36,800 nucleotides of DNA from Candidatus Blackburnbacteria bacterium RIFCSPLOWO2_01_FULL_40_20 (GTDB taxonomy: Bacteria; Patescibacteriota; Microgenomatia; UBA8517; UBA10165): NCBI GenBank assembly GCA_001816475.1, contig MHCC01000002.1, positions 377-37,176 on the forward strand. The letters are read 5' to 3'. Position numbers and translations under genes: made by a program. Below the pieces are notes generated by a model, which searched no databases, was not told where the DNA came from, and worked only from the letters and a program-made list of their open reading frames with translations. Position 1 is the first letter of the stretch. Each line of letters starts with the position of its first letter. Below are positions 1 through 9,113 of the stretch, piece by piece.

Positions 1-654
1 GTTGTTCGGTTTTGAAAAATATGAGGAAACACACTAAACAGGGAGTATTCGACCAATTAAAAACATAAGTGAATGAACAACGAAAACAATGTAGACGTCT
101 AGGGATGCAAAATGAAGGTCTCCTCCGGAACGTTTGTTTGCGTCGCAAAAGTTATATTGTACGACAATGTAAAACTGAGTTCTGTTGCAATTTTTGTACC
201 CGTTTACACCAATAGGCGAAGCATCCTTAACACTCATGTAATTTACGGAGAAATAAATCCTACATAACTTGACCACCACCATCCCTCAAAAGAGAATCGC
301 CCGACGCAAACGCTCAGGACCTTGAAAGTTATCCACAGATTCTTGATCAAACTATATCAATTGAAGCTAAATATCACGATTTTGGAGCGAAGTATCGTGC
401 CGAGTAGAGCACTTTGCTCTCCCGAAACTTTTACGCTCCAAAATTGTTTTTAGCTTCGTTTTTCTTTTCTTACAATTCCTTAGCAGTCTATGTCGCAATT
501 TGCGTGAAAACACTAGATCTAAATGCGTGAAAAAAGTGGTGTTAATTATAGGACACCCCGAATTATAGGTACTCCTCCCCTCCCTTGAGATAACCCATTA
601 AAAATATTTTTAATATATTTAATTAGGGTCTAGACTAGATAAACTGGATGTAAA

Positions 655-927
655 CTAGTTATTAATGCCCATATCTAGCCCTAAAAGTGCTGGATTTCTA
701 ATTATTAGGTCTGCCCAATCTAAATCCTCATATTTGTGTTCCCCAAGAGTATATTCAATATTAGGAAAATCTTTTAGTTGGTCTATCGAAACCTGAAGAT
801 CTCCTTTTTGTTTTAAGTCAGTCACTTTAACCTTTGCTCCTTGTGAAGCAAAGAACCTGGCAGCCCCTACTCCTCCCTGATTAATACCTAAACCTAAGAT
901 TAGGACTTTTTTGTTAATAAAATTCAT
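655..927 (-). pseudogene. murD: 3'-truncated murD (UDP-N-acetylmuramoylalanine--D-glutamate ligase), N-terminal ~80 aa only
   Basis: MNFINKKVLILGLGINQGGVGAARFFASQGAKVKVTDLK...DLIIRNPAL is a MurD N-terminal Rossmann region; the ORF stops after 90 aa and no continuation is seen in 1-655; start overlaps murC end. Confidence 0.7.
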
Positions 928-2285
928 ATATGATCTTCTGCAATTTGCCGTGCCAGTTTATCGATATCTCCTGCGCCTACAAAAAAGATTATGTCATATT
1001 TTTGATCTTTTTGTATTAATTCTTCTAACGTCTGTTCATTTTTTTCTAAGTAACTAACATTATTTTTACCCACTGCTTCCACTAACTGTTTGCTATTTAC
1101 CAAACCTGTGTCTACTTCCCTGCTGGGATAGATATCCAAGATATAGATCTGATCTACTGGTAACTCAGATAAAACTTTAACAAACTCATTAAATAAAACA
1201 TGTGTTCTGGAAAACATATGCGGCTGAAAGACCATAATGATTTTTTTGTCAGGAAATTTTTCTCTAGCTGCCTCCATTGTTACTTTAATCTCTGTAGGAT
1301 GATGGGCAAAATCAGAATATACCTTGACTCCACCACTTTCCCCCAAGTATTCAAACCTTCGGCCAATACCTGTAAAATCCATTAGGCTTTTTTTAATGAT
1401 TTGAGGATCAATTCCTAAAGCTAGACCTACCTGATAAACTGCTGAGGCGTTTAAGATGTTATGCCTTCCGGGGATTTGTAAAGGAAAATCAATCAGCTTA
1501 CCCTGATACCCGATAGTCTTAGTCTCCCAAGCGTCGCTTGGCGAGACTAAGACGTCGCATATTCCTTTATCTGAAAGATTGGCTATTATTTTATCTTTTG
1601 CTTGTCCTAAAAATTTTTTAAAGCTATCTTTAACTGCCGAGAAGTCTTTAAAATACTCAGGATGATCCATTTCAATAGTTGTTACTACGGTAATATCCGG
1701 GTGGGTTGCTAAGAAGTTATCATTAAACTCATCTGCTTCTGTTATGAAGATTCCTTTATAAGTTTTGGAGTCTTCGCGTTTCGCACTAATATACTTTGAC
1801 TTCCCTATTCTGTAATTTGTTCCCCACTTTGGAACAATTGCTCCAAGTTCTACTGTTGGATCTAATCCTGCCTCCTCTAACAAGAGTCCTATCATGGCAG
1901 TAGTGGTAGATTTGCCATGGGTTCCACAAACAGCAATAACAAATTTATCTTTTTCTAAAAACTTCCCCATAAATTGTTGCCAGGTCATAACTCGTATACC
2001 TCGATTACTAGCTTCTCGCAGCTCTTCGTTGTTAGGATCAAGAGAAAATATTGCTGGAGTAACGGCTAAAATATCGGTAGTATCCCCAGGTGTCCTATCT
2101 AGCCCACCTCCCAGGTGGGATAGGGAGTGGCCTGTGAACAATTGGCGTTTGTCAAAAACTTTAGTAAATTCGTTATGAGGAAATTTATCACAACCTGTTA
2201 CTTTAAATCCTTGAGACTCCGCAATGGCAGCAATAGCAGAGGCTCCACTACCCCCTATCCCCAAAAAGTGTATATGTTTTGCCAT
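924..2285 (-). CDS. murC: UDP-N-acetylmuramate--L-alanine ligase
   Basis: IHFLGIGGSGASAIA, CGTHGKSTTTAMIG, EADEFNDNFL, YSDFAHHPTEIK motifs of MurC. Confidence 0.95.
   Translation of the reverse strand: MAKHIHFLGIGGSGASAIAAIAESQGFKVTGCDKFPHNEFTKVFDKRQLFTGHSLSHLGGGLDRTPGDTTDILAVTPAIFSLDPNNEELREASNRGIRVMTWQQFMGKFLEKDKFVIAVCGTHGKSTTTAMIGLLLEEAGLDPTVELGAIVPKWGTNYRIGKSKYISAKREDSKTYKGIFITEADEFNDNFLATHPDITVVTTIEMDHPEYFKDFSAVKDSFKKFLGQAKDKIIANLSDKGICDVLVSPSDAWETKTIGYQGKLIDFPLQIPGRHNILNASAVYQVGLALGIDPQIIKKSLMDFTGIGRRFEYLGESGGVKVYSDFAHHPTEIKVTMEAAREKFPDKKIIMVFQPHMFSRTHVLFNEFVKVLSELPVDQIYILDIYPSREVDTGLVNSKQLVEAVGKNNVSYLEKNEQTLEELIQKDQKYDIIFFVGAGDIDKLARQIAEDHI
1516..1553. repeat. long hairpin inside murC coding region
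   Basis: gtcttagtctcccaag cg tcg cttggcgagactaagac: about 16-bp stem with a one-base bulge. Confidence 0.75.
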
Positions 2286-2541
2286 TACTTAAGATTTTAC
2301 CTCAAAAATGGATGATTTGCCTAAACGATAACAACAGCTCTTTTTGTCCATTGTTTTTGAAATTTTTTTAAAGATATTCTGTGATTTGGCCCAAAGTGCC
2401 AGGGGTCGTGTAAATAATAGCTTTTCTCGTCTTTACCTTTTAAAACTAATAAAAGTGTTGTCGGTGTTTTGGCATAAGATCTCTTCATGGAGATAATAAT
2501 GGGTATTTTTTGAGGGTCTAGACTAGATAACTGGAGGAGTT

Positions 2542-2673
2542 ATGATGCCTTGGCAGTTTATGGCTACAATCACAAGAAAGTCAACCACGAAAGGAAAATT
2601 AAATAACTTCGCATTTGACTTGCGTCTACACCTTGAATCACTTCTCTATTATCTATTTACTGCTTGCTATTAA
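2542..2673 (+). CDS. possible 43-aa small protein
   Basis: ctGGAGGAGttATGATG: strong Shine-Dalgarno and ORF MMPWQFMATITRKSTTKGKLNNFAFDLRLHLESLLYYLFTACY*; below ORF-track cutoff. Confidence 0.3.
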   Translation: MMPWQFMATITRKSTTKGKLNNFAFDLRLHLESLLYYLFTACY

Positions 2674-2682
2674 TTGCTTTTT

Positions 2683-3486
2683 CTACCCTCCCCAACTTGC
2701 AGTTAAGAACATTGTGGCAAACACAACAGCCCCTACAATTAAATATTCTCTAATTGTTTTTTCGAACAATCGTTGTTGCAAATTTGCTTGACCCAAGCCT
2801 AAACCCGCATAAAGAACCGTCGTAACTGCCAGCGAGCCAACCACAACCGTAATTGGCCAAAAAGAAAGCATCGCTGCCATTTGCCCAACTAACAGAGACA
2901 GCCCGATAGACGTGTATAAAACATTTTTGGACACAGTGTGCTCAAGGTCTATTGACCAAAAACCTTGCAAAAAAAGTGGGGTTGAGGCCAAAACGGCCAC
3001 CAGGCCATTGACCCAAAAATCAAGCCTTAGGGAAAAAATTGCGTTGAATATAAAGAACGCTACCACAAGTGTAAGCAAAAAACCTACGGCATGGGCTGCT
3101 CGCAACAGCTGAATAGTACGCGCCGCGGCAACTGTGTAGATGTTTGATGTAAGAAAAAGTGCATATGCCCCTAAAGTGTAAGCAGTGACGAGTATAAGTC
3201 TAAGTCCAAGTCTAAGTGTTGGTGATAATGAAGTAAAAAAACCACTATTTTCCAATCCAAGGTAAAACAGTTGAGTTCCGGCTGCAAAAAAAACAGGTAA
3301 TACTAAAGTTAAAAGTGTTGCATTCCTGCCCAAGCCTTCTTTTAGTGCGAAAAAAGACACAAGTAAAGAAAATAATATAAATCCGCCAATTGAAGAATAT
3401 CGATATGAAAAATCCAAAAATTGAATGGCAAAAAAACCAGTGGCCAGAAGTACCGAACCAAGCACAAATTTTTGGCGTTTAGTCAT
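2683..3486 (-). CDS. multi-pass membrane protein of unknown function
   Basis: 267 aa with many hydrophobic helices. Confidence 0.75.
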   Translation of the reverse strand: MTKRQKFVLGSVLLATGFFAIQFLDFSYRYSSIGGFILFSLLVSFFALKEGLGRNATLLTLVLPVFFAAGTQLFYLGLENSGFFTSLSPTLRLGLRLILVTAYTLGAYALFLTSNIYTVAAARTIQLLRAAHAVGFLLTLVVAFFIFNAIFSLRLDFWVNGLVAVLASTPLFLQGFWSIDLEHTVSKNVLYTSIGLSLLVGQMAAMLSFWPITVVVGSLAVTTVLYAGLGLGQANLQQRLFEKTIREYLIVGAVVFATMFLTASWGG

Positions 3487-3494
3487 CGAATGAT

Positions 3495-3552
3495 AGTACC
3501 ACGGGTATCATGGGTATCACGAGCTTGTGGTACTCGTGGTACTCGTGATACT
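3495..3552. repeat. inverted repeat built from 9-nt tandem units
   Basis: gtaccacgg gtatcatgg gtatcacga / gtggtactc gtggtactc gtgatactc; arms pair with several G.T wobbles. Confidence 0.75.
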
Positions 3553-3554
3553 CT

Positions 3555-4271
3555 TTAAATTAAGTTCGCGTAAACTTTTTGAACGTCGTCCTGCTCGTCT
3601 AAAGTTTCAATTAACTTTAAAACCTTTTGTTCTTTTGCTGGATCTTCCAAACTTATTGGGGTCTTGGGACTAAATGTTAACTCAGCAGACTTAACACTCA
3701 TGCCATTTTGTTCTATTAACTCTTTAATTTTGAAAAGATCAGCAGATTTCGTATAAACTTCAATCCCATCCTCTACTTCTTCAATATCCTCTATTTCCAA
3801 ATCCATCAACTTAAGCATCGTTTCGTCAGAACTTGCCCCCTTTTCAACAACAATCAATCCTCTATGTTCAAATTGATAAACAACTGACCCTGGAGTACCA
3901 ATTGATCCCCCATTTTTATCAAAAATATTTTTTATTTCTTGTGTGGTTCTATTTCTTTTGTCGGTTGCAGCTTCCACCAATATTGCAACTCCCCCGGGTC
4001 CGTATCCTTCAAATAAAACCTCCTCGAGGACAATGCCTCCTTCTCCCCCGGCACCACGTTCAATTGCCCGTTCAACATTTTCTTTGGGCATATTAATTTC
4101 TTTTGCTTGTTCAACTAGCAAACGAAGCCTTGGATTAGCATTTGGATCTGATCCGCCCTCACGCGCCGCAATTGTCATTGCGTGAACTAGTTTTGAAAAA
4201 GCCTGCCCCCGTTTGGCATCCGTTACCGCCTTTGCACGTTTAATTGTTGACCATTTCGAATGTCCTGACAT
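3555..4271 (-). CDS. yebC: YebC/PmpR family regulator
   Basis: MSGHSKWSTIKRAKAVTDAKRGQAFSK...NPRLRLLVEQAKEINMPKENVERAIERG hallmark. Confidence 0.95.
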   Translation of the reverse strand: MSGHSKWSTIKRAKAVTDAKRGQAFSKLVHAMTIAAREGGSDPNANPRLRLLVEQAKEINMPKENVERAIERGAGGEGGIVLEEVLFEGYGPGGVAILVEAATDKRNRTTQEIKNIFDKNGGSIGTPGSVVYQFEHRGLIVVEKGASSDETMLKLMDLEIEDIEEVEDGIEVYTKSADLFKIKELIEQNGMSVKSAELTFSPKTPISLEDPAKEQKVLKLIETLDEQDDVQKVYANLI

Positions 4272-4277
4272 AGCCCT

Positions 4278-4283
4278 ATTATA
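4278..4283 (-). promoter_or_regulatory. -10 element of yebC, placed for a leaderless transcript
   Basis: minus strand TATAAT-agggct-ATG (6 nt gap). Confidence 0.6.
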
Positions 4284-4418
4284 CAATTTTCAATTCGAAA
4301 TTTGAAATTTGAAAATTGGAGCGCCCAGCAATTTGACTTTCTGAGAATAAAAAACTATACTACAGGTTAGCAATGCAAATTGCGGTTCTTTAACAACAAC
4401 CAAGACATCAGAGGGAGT

Positions 4419-4727
4419 ATGATGGACAAGATCTTGATCGAGCGGTTCATCGATAAACTGAACGAGCTGCATATTAGTATTCGCTGGGGCGAATTCGCCC
4501 ACTTTGGGCGTGGAGATATTCATATCTTTGTGAATGCTAAGGATGGCTTGAACGCACACGTTGCTGTCACTACATATGGAGTCGTTCCGAATTGGTCAAA
4601 AATCGAAGTGTATAGAGGCGGAGTCCGGGTGGGACTGTTCAACTCTCTGGGTCAGATCGTGATCAAAAGAATAGATCAGTCGCCTGAGCAGTCGGACAAA
4701 CTGACGTTTCGCTTAAGCGAAAGATAG
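4419..4727 (+). CDS. hypothetical protein (~102 aa)
   Basis: ORF 4380..4727; gggagtATGATG suggests start at MMDKILIERF. Confidence 0.55.
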   Translation: MMDKILIERFIDKLNELHISIRWGEFAHFGRGDIHIFVNAKDGLNAHVAVTTYGVVPNWSKIEVYRGGVRVGLFNSLGQIVIKRIDQSPEQSDKLTFRLSER

Positions 4728-4854
4728 TAGATTCAAAATCCAACTTAGATTGGTATCATGCTGCCAGCACCGACTCCGAGCATCCAGCACTTGCTTCACT
4801 CCCAACGATCAGGGATCTCGCTCCAGTAATATTGGGATAGGCAAGAAGCTTGTA

Positions 4855-4915
4855 ATAATGCCTGGGGGGGACTGATTGACTGTAAAGTCGAAAGGTCTAC
4901 TTCCCCGGGCAACTA
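4855..4915 (+). ncRNA. possible structured RNA with a GTAA tetraloop hairpin
   Basis: gcctgggg...ccccgggc closing stem (one G.T) enclosing gact-GTAA-agtc; no ORF. Confidence 0.3.
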
Positions 4916-4917
4916 AT

Positions 4918-4992
4918 AATTTTCAATTTATTAATTTTTAATTTTTCAAATTTAGATTTGATTCCGATTCAATCGGAATTAATTCCAAATTT
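4918..4992. repeat. AT-rich dispersed repeat with central hairpin, copy 1
   Basis: aaatttagatttgATTCCGATtcaATCGGAATt; reverse-complement homolog at 31021-31090. Confidence 0.65.
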
Positions 4993-4999
4993 CCCCTAC

Positions 5000-5027
5000 T
5001 TGACATCTTTATAACACTCTCTATACT
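5000..5027 (+). promoter_or_regulatory. promoter of TPR protein
   Basis: TTGACA - 16 bp - TATACT. Confidence 0.7.
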
Positions 5028-5055
5028 CAAAGATTAGTTAGAGTTTACTATTTTC

Positions 5056-5808
5056 ATGGACCCTGCCCTACAAGCTATTGACGCGGCCGTAAGTGGTCGT
5101 TGGAGTCAAGCTGAAGAAATAAACAAACAAATATTAGAAGAAAACCCTTGCGACAAGGAAGCCTTAAACAGACTTGCCCGAGCCTCTCTGGAACTTGGAA
5201 AACTCTCCAAAGCTATTTCAAATTATAAAAAAGTATTAAAAATTGATCCGTATAACAACATTGCCCAAAAAGCCTTGCAAAAATTAGAAGCTTTAGAGGC
5301 AAACAAAGAAGGAATAAAAGTTTCTGAAAAAAAGAAGGGCGTATTAACACGAGCCATAAACGGCGATAGAACAACTACACTTGCCACTTCAAATCTTTTT
5401 ATCGAGGAACCAGGAAGGACAAAAACAACATCACTAATTCATCTTGGCGAGAATTGGGTTGTGTCCTCCCTTGACTCAGGAGAACCTGTTTATCTTGCTC
5501 CCCACGCTCACAGAGTCTCTGTCGAAACTGATAATGGATTATATATCGGACGTTTGGCAGACGACCTTTCCCGCCGAATAATAAGCCTAATCCGAGAAGG
5601 AAATAAATATGTTTGTTTTGTGCGCTCCGCGTCTCTCGGATCAGTCAAAATTTTTCTCAGAGAAACTTTCAAAGCCGAAAAATTGCAAGGCATACCCTCT
5701 TTTCCAACAACTGAAAAACAGTCCTACTCTTCTTATTCTCCTAGTATCTCATCTGAAAATGAATCAAGCGACGAATCAGAATCTCAAGAAGCCTCCGAGG
5801 AAGTTTAA
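5056..5808 (+). CDS. TPR repeat protein
   Basis: EALNRLARASLELGKLSKAISNYKKVLKIDPYNNIAQKAL tetratricopeptide pattern. Confidence 0.8.
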   Translation: MDPALQAIDAAVSGRWSQAEEINKQILEENPCDKEALNRLARASLELGKLSKAISNYKKVLKIDPYNNIAQKALQKLEALEANKEGIKVSEKKKGVLTRAINGDRTTTLATSNLFIEEPGRTKTTSLIHLGENWVVSSLDSGEPVYLAPHAHRVSVETDNGLYIGRLADDLSRRIISLIREGNKYVCFVRSASLGSVKIFLRETFKAEKLQGIPSFPTTEKQSYSSYSPSISSENESSDESESQEASEEV

Positions 5809-6746
5809 TAATTCTTTGCAAAATTCTCGCCTAAGATGATTTCAAAATCTGTTGGACTAAGAGGTTCTTTTTCCTCCAGATCGCAACCAAATACTTCCGC
5901 AACTTTTTTTGCGGTAACTGTTTCCAAATCGGACTTTAAACCTCGCAAAACACAATTTTCAACAACATCCTTGTTGGTTTGCGTCCCAACCACCCGAGTC
6001 CCCAATGTTGATAAAATGCGCCCAACCTCGCTGGCTAGTCCTGATTTGTCTGAACTGTTAATTACCACAACCCGTTTTGATTCAGCAAAGACTGTGTCGT
6101 CCCGTAGAGGCTCAAAAGCGACCCTTGCTTGGTCTGGTACAATTTCCAATCCTTCCTCACCATCCGCAAGTGTAATTCGTTTCAAAACACCTTGAGTTTC
6201 TAAATCTATTCTGCGCCGGTCCCCTATTCCAACTTTACTTGTAGCGATAAGAACATTTAACCTGTCAAAAAAATCCAAGTTGGTTTTAATTCCCCGGCTT
6301 GTAATAGCTTTAGAAAACGCAGATACAAACCCCAAACCACGACCTTCAAAAAGACTCACGCCGTCTTTATCAATCCACCCGTCAATTGGTAAACCTAACG
6401 AGTTTTGAAGTGAATATCTTAACAGTTCGCCCTTTTTGCCCTCTTGCCAACCTAGCTCCCAAAGACTTCCTGCCAACCATTTTCCATATTCTCCCGCCAC
6501 GTCAACTTGTGTTTTTTCAGAAATTTTAATAACAATAATTTTTCCACTTTTGGGGCTATATGAATAAATAGTCGGATCGGCAGTTGCAGCTACCACTGTA
6601 AACCGGGTATCTAAAGTCCAAATCCTTTCTTTCCATGAACGATATAATTCCCAAGAAAGAATAACCGTACAAATCAAAATGAAAACGAAAACCAAACGCA
6701 GTGAAAAAAACCTGAAATGTGAACTTTTCTTACGACGAGCAGGCAT
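5805..6746 (-). CDS. membrane-anchored LytR_C-domain protein
   Basis: N-terminal TM; C-terminal VVVINSSDKSGLASEVGRILSTLGTRVVGTQTN resembles LytR_C; start MPARRKK. Confidence 0.65.
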   Translation of the reverse strand: MPARRKKSSHFRFFSLRLVFVFILICTVILSWELYRSWKERIWTLDTRFTVVAATADPTIYSYSPKSGKIIVIKISEKTQVDVAGEYGKWLAGSLWELGWQEGKKGELLRYSLQNSLGLPIDGWIDKDGVSLFEGRGLGFVSAFSKAITSRGIKTNLDFFDRLNVLIATSKVGIGDRRRIDLETQGVLKRITLADGEEGLEIVPDQARVAFEPLRDDTVFAESKRVVVINSSDKSGLASEVGRILSTLGTRVVGTQTNKDVVENCVLRGLKSDLETVTAKKVAEVFGCDLEEKEPLSPTDFEIILGENFAKNY

Positions 6747-6789
6747 ATAATTTAAGCTATCACAAATAGACAAACCAGCACAAGAAGCA

Positions 6790-7341
6790 CTAAAGCGCAG
6801 CATGCGTATCAAGAAGCCAATCAGCTATATTTCTTGTTTCTTCTAGGGTAAGCTCAGGAGAGGGACGGAATCCTCTGGCCTTGGCCAATCGTGCAATAGA
6901 ATATCTGTCTGCCAATAAATTAAAAATTTCACCATTATCAGCCTGCATCCCCAGCTGTATTCCTTTATCGGCCAATACATGGTAAATTGCGCCTGCTGGT
7001 GCACTACTTAAAACACAACCCAAAAAAGTAAATTTATCCGCCATTGCTTGAGATCTGGAACTTATGAGATAACCTGCTTCTTCTACCAACAGAACTGCAC
7101 CGCACGACAAACGAACATCACCCCGATTATTTAACTCAAATGCACAAGCGCTAAGCACATGATCTAAAACGTTTTCAACCTGCCTAGAAGTAAGATTTTG
7201 CGGTTTTTGAGCTGATTGTTCTATGTCCTCCACTATTATCTTTAGAAGGCTATAGTTGTAATCAACCTCTTCGACCGTTTCTTCAGGTTTTACACCAACG
7301 AATTCCGACCGAAGACCATTTACTGCTGTTTCAGCAGACAT
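6790..7341 (-). CDS. hypothetical protein (~183 aa)
   Basis: long uninterrupted ORF, no family recognised. Confidence 0.55.
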   Translation of the reverse strand: MSAETAVNGLRSEFVGVKPEETVEEVDYNYSLLKIIVEDIEQSAQKPQNLTSRQVENVLDHVLSACAFELNNRGDVRLSCGAVLLVEEAGYLISSRSQAMADKFTFLGCVLSSAPAGAIYHVLADKGIQLGMQADNGEIFNLLADRYSIARLAKARGFRPSPELTLEETRNIADWLLDTHAAL

Positions 7342-7378
7342 GACACATCTTAAAGCGCTCACCGCGATGTGTCAATGG

Positions 7379-9067
7379 TTAGTATCTTTCTTTTACCAAA
7401 CGATCAAAGTGGCGGTCGCGCAAGAGCTTAAAGTAGTCGCGCTTCAGGCCATGATAACTAAAAAGCTGGGCCAAGTGATCCCCACCAACAACTTGTGGCA
7501 CCACAACGTAATCTGCACCCTTCTCGTACAGTGCTAATGCGTCCAGGGGGATAGCGCTTGTAAATATTAAAAGAGGCTTTCGTTCAAATTTGGCTACAAA
7601 CTCCAACAAAATTAAGTTGTCTTCAACGTTTCCAACAGTTGAGATAACAAGTTTTGACTCCTCCAAATTAAGGGAGGACAAAGTTTCGACGTCTGAGACA
7701 TCCCCATAAAAAGCCGTATGGCCCTCTGCAATTAGTCTCTCTACAACAGACGGGTTAAAGTCAACAACAACCACTTCCTCCTCCAACCTCTTGAACGTCG
7801 GTAGTAGTCTGCGCCCTGTTCGATCGCAACCCAAGATAACAATATGTTTTGCAAATGTCTTGTTTATTGCCAAGGCATTTTCTTTGATCTTTTTCCTTTC
7901 AAATAACCGAAGAAAGTACTCAAGTTTTTTGTAAAAAACAGCACTATACGAAATTAGGTACGTTGAAACAAGCATTGTAAAAACTGCAGTTAACGTTACC
8001 AATCCCCCAATATTTTGAGAAACATGTCCTAAGCTTATGCCGAGCGCCACAACAATTAAAGAAAATTCTGAAAGTTGAGAAGATGAGGCAGCAACAAGAA
8101 AAGAAGTCCTCTTTTTATAGCCCATTGCCCCCAGGAGCGAGGTAATAACAAAAGGTTTAATAGTAATAACAAAGATAGACAACAAGACAGCAAGTAATAC
8201 TACACTTAAATTAATCCCAACTACCATCTTTGTTCCCAGTAGGAAAAAGAAAATTGTAATAAAAAAGTCACGCAAGGGCTTTACTCTTGAAGCAATTTGC
8301 AAGTGGCCTGATGAGTTCGCAAGTGCAACACCTGCCAAGAGGCCTCCAATTTCTGTGGAAAAACCTACCGCAGGTAGGCTGGCAACTGAAGCAACAAGAA
8401 GCATCCAACCAATACTTGAAACAAACAAGAGCTCAGATGAAGAAGTTGCAATCCTGTCAAAAATCTTTGGAAGAACAAACTTTGCCAAAATATACACTGT
8501 AAAAAAGAGTAAAGCTCCTTTAAGTATTACCCAAAAGAACGTTAATTCTGAAACAGATTGATTTTTAAATCCAGACAAAAAAACCAGAATCAAGATGGCT
8601 ACTACATCTTGAATCAACAAAAGTCCGACAGTCAATTTTCCATACAAACTGTCCAAATCTCTCTTTTCTGACAATAGCTTGACAATAATGATCGTGCTTG
8701 AAAAAGTAAGTGCCGCGGCAATGTAAAGTGATTCAACTGAATTAAATCCAAAGGCAAGAGAAACCAAAAACCCTAAAATGGAAGTAGCTGCTATTTGCCC
8801 GACTCCCAAAACCAATACGGAATCACCTATTCGCCAAAACTCCTTTAAACTAATTTCCAGACCAACCAAAAAAAGAAGGAGCGTTACGCCCATTTGGGCC
8901 ATTGCTTCGAGAAGCGGTTGTTGATGTTCCAGGTCAAACCCCAAAAGCCCAACAAATATTCCGGCTGTTAAATAACCAATAAAAAGAGGTTGGCGAAATA
9001 ATCGTGCAACAAATCCAAATGCACCGGCTGCAACAATTCCCAAACTAATTGTCAAAAAAACATTCAC
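7379..9067 (-). CDS. Kef-type cation/proton antiporter with TrkA-N domain
   Basis: Na/H exchanger helices; KHIVILGCDRTGRRLL Rossmann motif. GTG start at 9067 inferred from TATACT-gttttt-GTG. Confidence 0.9.
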   Translation of the reverse strand: MNVFLTISLGIVAAGAFGFVARLFRQPLFIGYLTAGIFVGLLGFDLEHQQPLLEAMAQMGVTLLLFLVGLEISLKEFWRIGDSVLVLGVGQIAATSILGFLVSLAFGFNSVESLYIAAALTFSSTIIIVKLLSEKRDLDSLYGKLTVGLLLIQDVVAILILVFLSGFKNQSVSELTFFWVILKGALLFFTVYILAKFVLPKIFDRIATSSSELLFVSSIGWMLLVASVASLPAVGFSTEIGGLLAGVALANSSGHLQIASRVKPLRDFFITIFFFLLGTKMVVGINLSVVLLAVLLSIFVITIKPFVITSLLGAMGYKKRTSFLVAASSSQLSEFSLIVVALGISLGHVSQNIGGLVTLTAVFTMLVSTYLISYSAVFYKKLEYFLRLFERKKIKENALAINKTFAKHIVILGCDRTGRRLLPTFKRLEEEVVVVDFNPSVVERLIAEGHTAFYGDVSDVETLSSLNLEESKLVISTVGNVEDNLILLEFVAKFERKPLLIFTSAIPLDALALYEKGADYVVVPQVVGGDHLAQLFSYHGLKRDYFKLLRDRHFDRLVKERY

Positions 9068-9113
9068 AAAAACAGTATAGCAAAATTTAGAAAATCCGAT
9101 ATATAATTTAACA

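Noticed and set aside
34-282. 82-aa minus ORF
   Set aside because: No recognisable protein features; likely chance
329-337. TTATCCACA, perfect DnaA box
   Set aside because: Single site, no cluster, no dnaA/dnaN nearby; cannot support an origin
3932-4114. Overlapping ORFs on both strands within yebC
   Set aside because: Shadow frames of a well-supported gene
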